The notes beneath the pieces were generated by a model. It searched no databases, had not been told where the DNA came from, and saw nothing but the letters and a program-made list of their open reading frames with translations. From Caccocola sp964450835 (GTDB lineage: Bacteria; Synergistota; Synergistia; Synergistales; Synergistaceae), in the NCBI GenBank assembly GCA_964450835.1, contig CAYVEQ010000063.1, positions 1 through 7,348 of the forward strand: a stretch of DNA of 7,348 nucleotides. The letters are read 5' to 3'. A program made the position numbers and the translations under genes. Positions 5,684 through 7,348 of the stretch are shown here, in pieces. The number at the start of each line of letters is the position of its first letter. Position 1 is the first letter of the stretch.

Positions 5684-6708
5684 CGGGGTTAGGGGCGCAC
5701 GGGGCGAACCCGGAAAAGTTATACGCGCTCTTCGGCATGCCGGTGCCGGAGCGGATTTACGATTTCAGCACGAACGCGAACGCCGTCGCGCAGCGGCCGG
5801 GCTTCGTTCCCGATTTGCGCGCGGCGCTTGAGGATTACCCCGACGGCGACTGCGATGAGCTTCGCGCGGCTCTCGCCGCGGAATACGGGACGCCCGCCGG
5901 AAACATACTCGCGACAAGCGGCTCAAACGAGGCTATCTACATACTGGCGTCGATGGCAGCGGCGCGGGAGAACCTTATCCTTCAGCCCGTCTACGGCGAG
6001 TACAAAAGAGCTCTTTCGGGCTTCGGCGCGAAGCGGCGCGACATATTTTCGCTTGACGAGGCAGAGGGCGCGGCGGGAGCCGTAGTCTGGCTCTGCAACC
6101 CCTGCAACCCGACGGGGGCGCTGATTCCCGACCGAACGCTTGAGGCTGTTGCGGCGCGCAATCCCGAGACGTTTTTTATAATCGACGAGGCGTACAGAGA
6201 TTTTGTATGGACGGAGCAGCTTCCCGCGACGGCAGCCATGTCCGAAAACGTCGTGCGGCTCAGGTCGCTCACGAAAATCTACAATCTTTGCGGCGCGCGA
6301 GCGGGAGCGCTCGTTGCGGGCCGGAAGACCGTCCAAAAGATAAAGGCCCGGCAGCCCTCGTGGAGCGTCGGAGGCCTTGTGCAGCAGGCGGCTCTCTACC
6401 GCATCGCAGACAAAACGCTGAAAAAGCGCACGCGCGATTACTACGCGGAAGAGATTCCGCGCGTGACGTGCGCACTGCGCGAGGCGGGCTTTGACGTGCG
6501 TCCGACAAACGTCAACTTTTTTCTGATGAGAATCGGCGACGACGAGGCCTTTATCCGCTTCATGCTCGAAGGCGGCCTCGTCGTGCGCCACACGAGAAAT
6601 TTTCCGGGACTTGACGGCGCGTACGTAAGAATAGCCGCACGGACGAAAGAGGAGAACGATCTTTTGACGGCCCGCGCCGCTCTATACGCGAAGCGGAAAA
6701 AAACGTAA
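5680..6708 (+). CDS. cobD: L-threonine-O-3-phosphate decarboxylase (PLP-dependent)
   Basis: A 342-aa cytoplasmic fold-type I PLP enzyme that decarboxylates L-threonine O-3-phosphate to the aminopropanol phosphate used by CbiB. It aligns by eye along its length with Salmonella CobD: N-terminal HGAN...YDFSTNANAV (7-36), SGSNEAIY (80-87), CNPCNPTG (139-146), IDEAYRDF (168-175; Asp169 for the pyridine nitrogen), RSLTKIYNLCGARAG (195-209; Lys199 forms the Schiff base), WSVGGL (228-233), and RHTRNFPGLDGAYVRIAARTKEENDLL (303-329) with the C-terminal arginines for the substrate carboxylate. Histidinol-phosphate aminotransferase is the main alternative, but the FPGLD...RIAAR block and pairing with cbiB favour CobD. 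Its ATG overlaps the cbiB stop by ATGA; only a weak GGGG precedes it, so coupling is likely. The last codons and TAA lie inside a 15-bp repeat also found at 3804-3818. No plus-strand terminator is seen after the stop. Confidence 0.93.
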   Translation: MTGLGAHGANPEKLYALFGMPVPERIYDFSTNANAVAQRPGFVPDLRAALEDYPDGDCDELRAALAAEYGTPAGNILATSGSNEAIYILASMAAARENLILQPVYGEYKRALSGFGAKRRDIFSLDEAEGAAGAVVWLCNPCNPTGALIPDRTLEAVAARNPETFFIIDEAYRDFVWTEQLPATAAMSENVVRLRSLTKIYNLCGARAGALVAGRKTVQKIKARQPSWSVGGLVQQAALYRIADKTLKKRTRDYYAEEIPRVTCALREAGFDVRPTNVNFFLMRIGDDEAFIRFMLEGGLVVRHTRNFPGLDGAYVRIAARTKEENDLLTARAALYAKRKKT

Positions 6709-7348
6709 AAAAGGCGGCTCCTTCTCTTGCCGCGCCCGCCGCGCTCTCGCGTTCCATGCCGGAAGCCAGCCACTCGCGGAACCCTTCGGCGGACATCCCT
6801 TCGCGTTCGCCTTCGGCGGCAAACTGCGCCGCCTGACTCGCTATATCCCCGGCGTTCCCGCTCCACCACGCGGATACGGTTTTAAGGTCGCTGTTCCACT
6901 GTGCCGCCGGCCCCTCCCACGTCTCGGAGTTCTGCGCCGTCTCAAGCGAAGAAAGATTCCTCAAATGCCAGAAATACAAATGCGCGAGCTCATGCACGAA
7001 AGTAGACCTGTCCGCGTCCTTCCCGAGGCGTATGGTAACCGGCGCTCCTTCGTACCGCGGGAAAGAAATAGAACCGCGGGCGCCCGCGCCCTTTGCCTGA
7101 TAAAGCCGCTTCAGTTCCCCGTTTACCTTCCTGTACTTCTCGGACAGCCGCTTAAACCCTTCCGAAACCTCTCCTTCGCCGCCGTCCTCCGTGGACGCGT
7201 CGATGTCGTAGGAAACGCCTCCCTCGCCCTTGACATTTTCTCCGCCCTCTGTTATATTCACTTTGCCTCCTGCATGTGGCTCTATTTCTTCGTTAAGAAG
7301 AAGTGTGTCAAAGTTACCAGGAGGCATTTTTTCTGCCTTCAGCAGCTC
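6560..7348 (-). CDS. Mobile-element large protein fragment with HExxH metallopeptidase-like motif (5' end outside window, 3' end abnormal)
   Basis: The frame is open to the right edge (ELLKAEKMPPG...), so the N-terminus is missing; the ATG at 7327 has no Shine-Dalgarno and is probably internal. A charged, low-complexity stretch (ITEGGENVKGEGG...) leads to KYRKVNGELKRLYQ, then GSISFP...VTIRLGKDADRSTFVHELAHLYFWHL, with the HELAH zinc-metallopeptidase core at 6980-6994. After it come SQAAQFAAEGEREGMSAEGFREWLASGMER. This order (strand with I-x-L, D-x-STF-HE-x-x-H, then an F-x-x-xL-x-xG segment) is that of large polyvalent proteins of prophages and conjugative elements. I recognise the type, not a specific family. 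Past about 6713 the frame crosses a terminator-like hairpin and then reads the antisense of cobD (RIERRGPSKDRS...) until TGA at 6560, so about the last 50 residues are probably not native. It is likely truncated or decayed. Confidence 0.6.
   Translation of the reverse strand, partial: ELLKAEKMPPGNFDTLLLNEEIEPHAGGKVNITEGGENVKGEGGVSYDIDASTEDGGEGEVSEGFKRLSEKYRKVNGELKRLYQAKGAGARGSISFPRYEGAPVTIRLGKDADRSTFVHELAHLYFWHLRNLSSLETAQNSETWEGPAAQWNSDLKTVSAWWSGNAGDIASQAAQFAAEGEREGMSAEGFREWLASGMERESAAGAAREGAAFFTFFSASRIERRGPSKDRSPLSSVRLFLRTRRQVPENFSCGARRGRLRA
6699..6713 (+). repeat. 15-bp direct repeat, copy 2
   Basis: Second copy of AAAAACGTAAAAAAG. It supplies part of the last lysine codons, the Thr codon and the stop of cobD, and marks the edge between cobD and the mobile-element gene. 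Confidence 0.6.
6699..6733 (-). terminator. Intrinsic terminator at the 3' end of the mobile-element gene, overlapping the cobD stop
   Basis: On the minus strand GCGGC (6733-6729) pairs with GCCGC (6718-6714) around a 10-nt loop, followed by C, TTTTTT (6712-6707), ACG and a second T run. The stem is only 5 bp but the T tract is strong. It points leftward, so it would stop transcripts from the HExxH gene before they enter cobD antisense. The cobD TAA (6706-6708) lies within its T tract. Confidence 0.6.

Noticed and set aside
1..7348. CRISPR arrays, tRNA and rRNA genes, complete insertion sequences.
   Set aside because: No regularly spaced repeats, cloverleaf-like sequence, rRNA signatures or transposase genes were seen.

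Overview
The window is a GC-rich bacterial stretch of about 7.3 kb with tightly packed, mostly housekeeping-type genes on both strands and part of a mobile-element gene at the right edge. The left edge holds the first 17 codons of an elongation factor Tu gene (MAKEHFVRNKPHLNIGT). An anaerobe such as a member of the Synergistota is a plausible source, based on general gene content, the EF-Tu N-terminus and high GC. That placement is a guess: nothing in the window fixes the phylum.

Layout. Positions 1-51 (minus): start of tuf. Positions 211-597 (minus): a short DtxR/MntR-type metal-responsive repressor with iron-type metal ligands, with its own promoter, a candidate operator and a terminator. 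Positions 787-3063 (plus): an MrfA/YprA-type DEAD/DEAH helicase with a C-terminal four-cysteine zinc site. Positions 3108-3716 (minus): an integral-membrane methyltransferase of the isoprenylcysteine carboxyl methyltransferase-like family, convergent with the helicase. Positions 3847-4641 (minus): a TIM-barrel amidohydrolase with a strong terminator and apparently leaderless expression. Positions 4745-5683 and 5680-6708 (plus): cbiB and cobD, overlapping by ATGA. Positions 6560-7348 (minus): the 3' part of a prophage or conjugative-element large protein with an HExxH metallopeptidase motif. Its reading frame runs without a stop through a terminator-like hairpin and into the antisense of cobD.

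How the genes work together. The clear functional pair is cbiB-cobD. CobD makes (R)-1-amino-2-propanol O-2-phosphate from L-threonine phosphate, and CbiB joins it to adenosylcobyric acid to give adenosylcobinamide phosphate, a late step of B12 synthesis. No cobalamin riboswitch is visible in the 103 bp upstream. The other genes look like separate transcription units, each with its own -10 element (TATAAT, TAAAAT, TATACT, TATACT, TATAGT, TATAAT).

No clearly new system is visible. The points most worth checking are the non-stop junction between the mobile-element gene and cobD, a 15-bp terminator-tail repeat at 3804 and 6699, the iron-type ligand set and operator-like palindrome of the DtxR-family gene, and the hairpin in the tuf leader.
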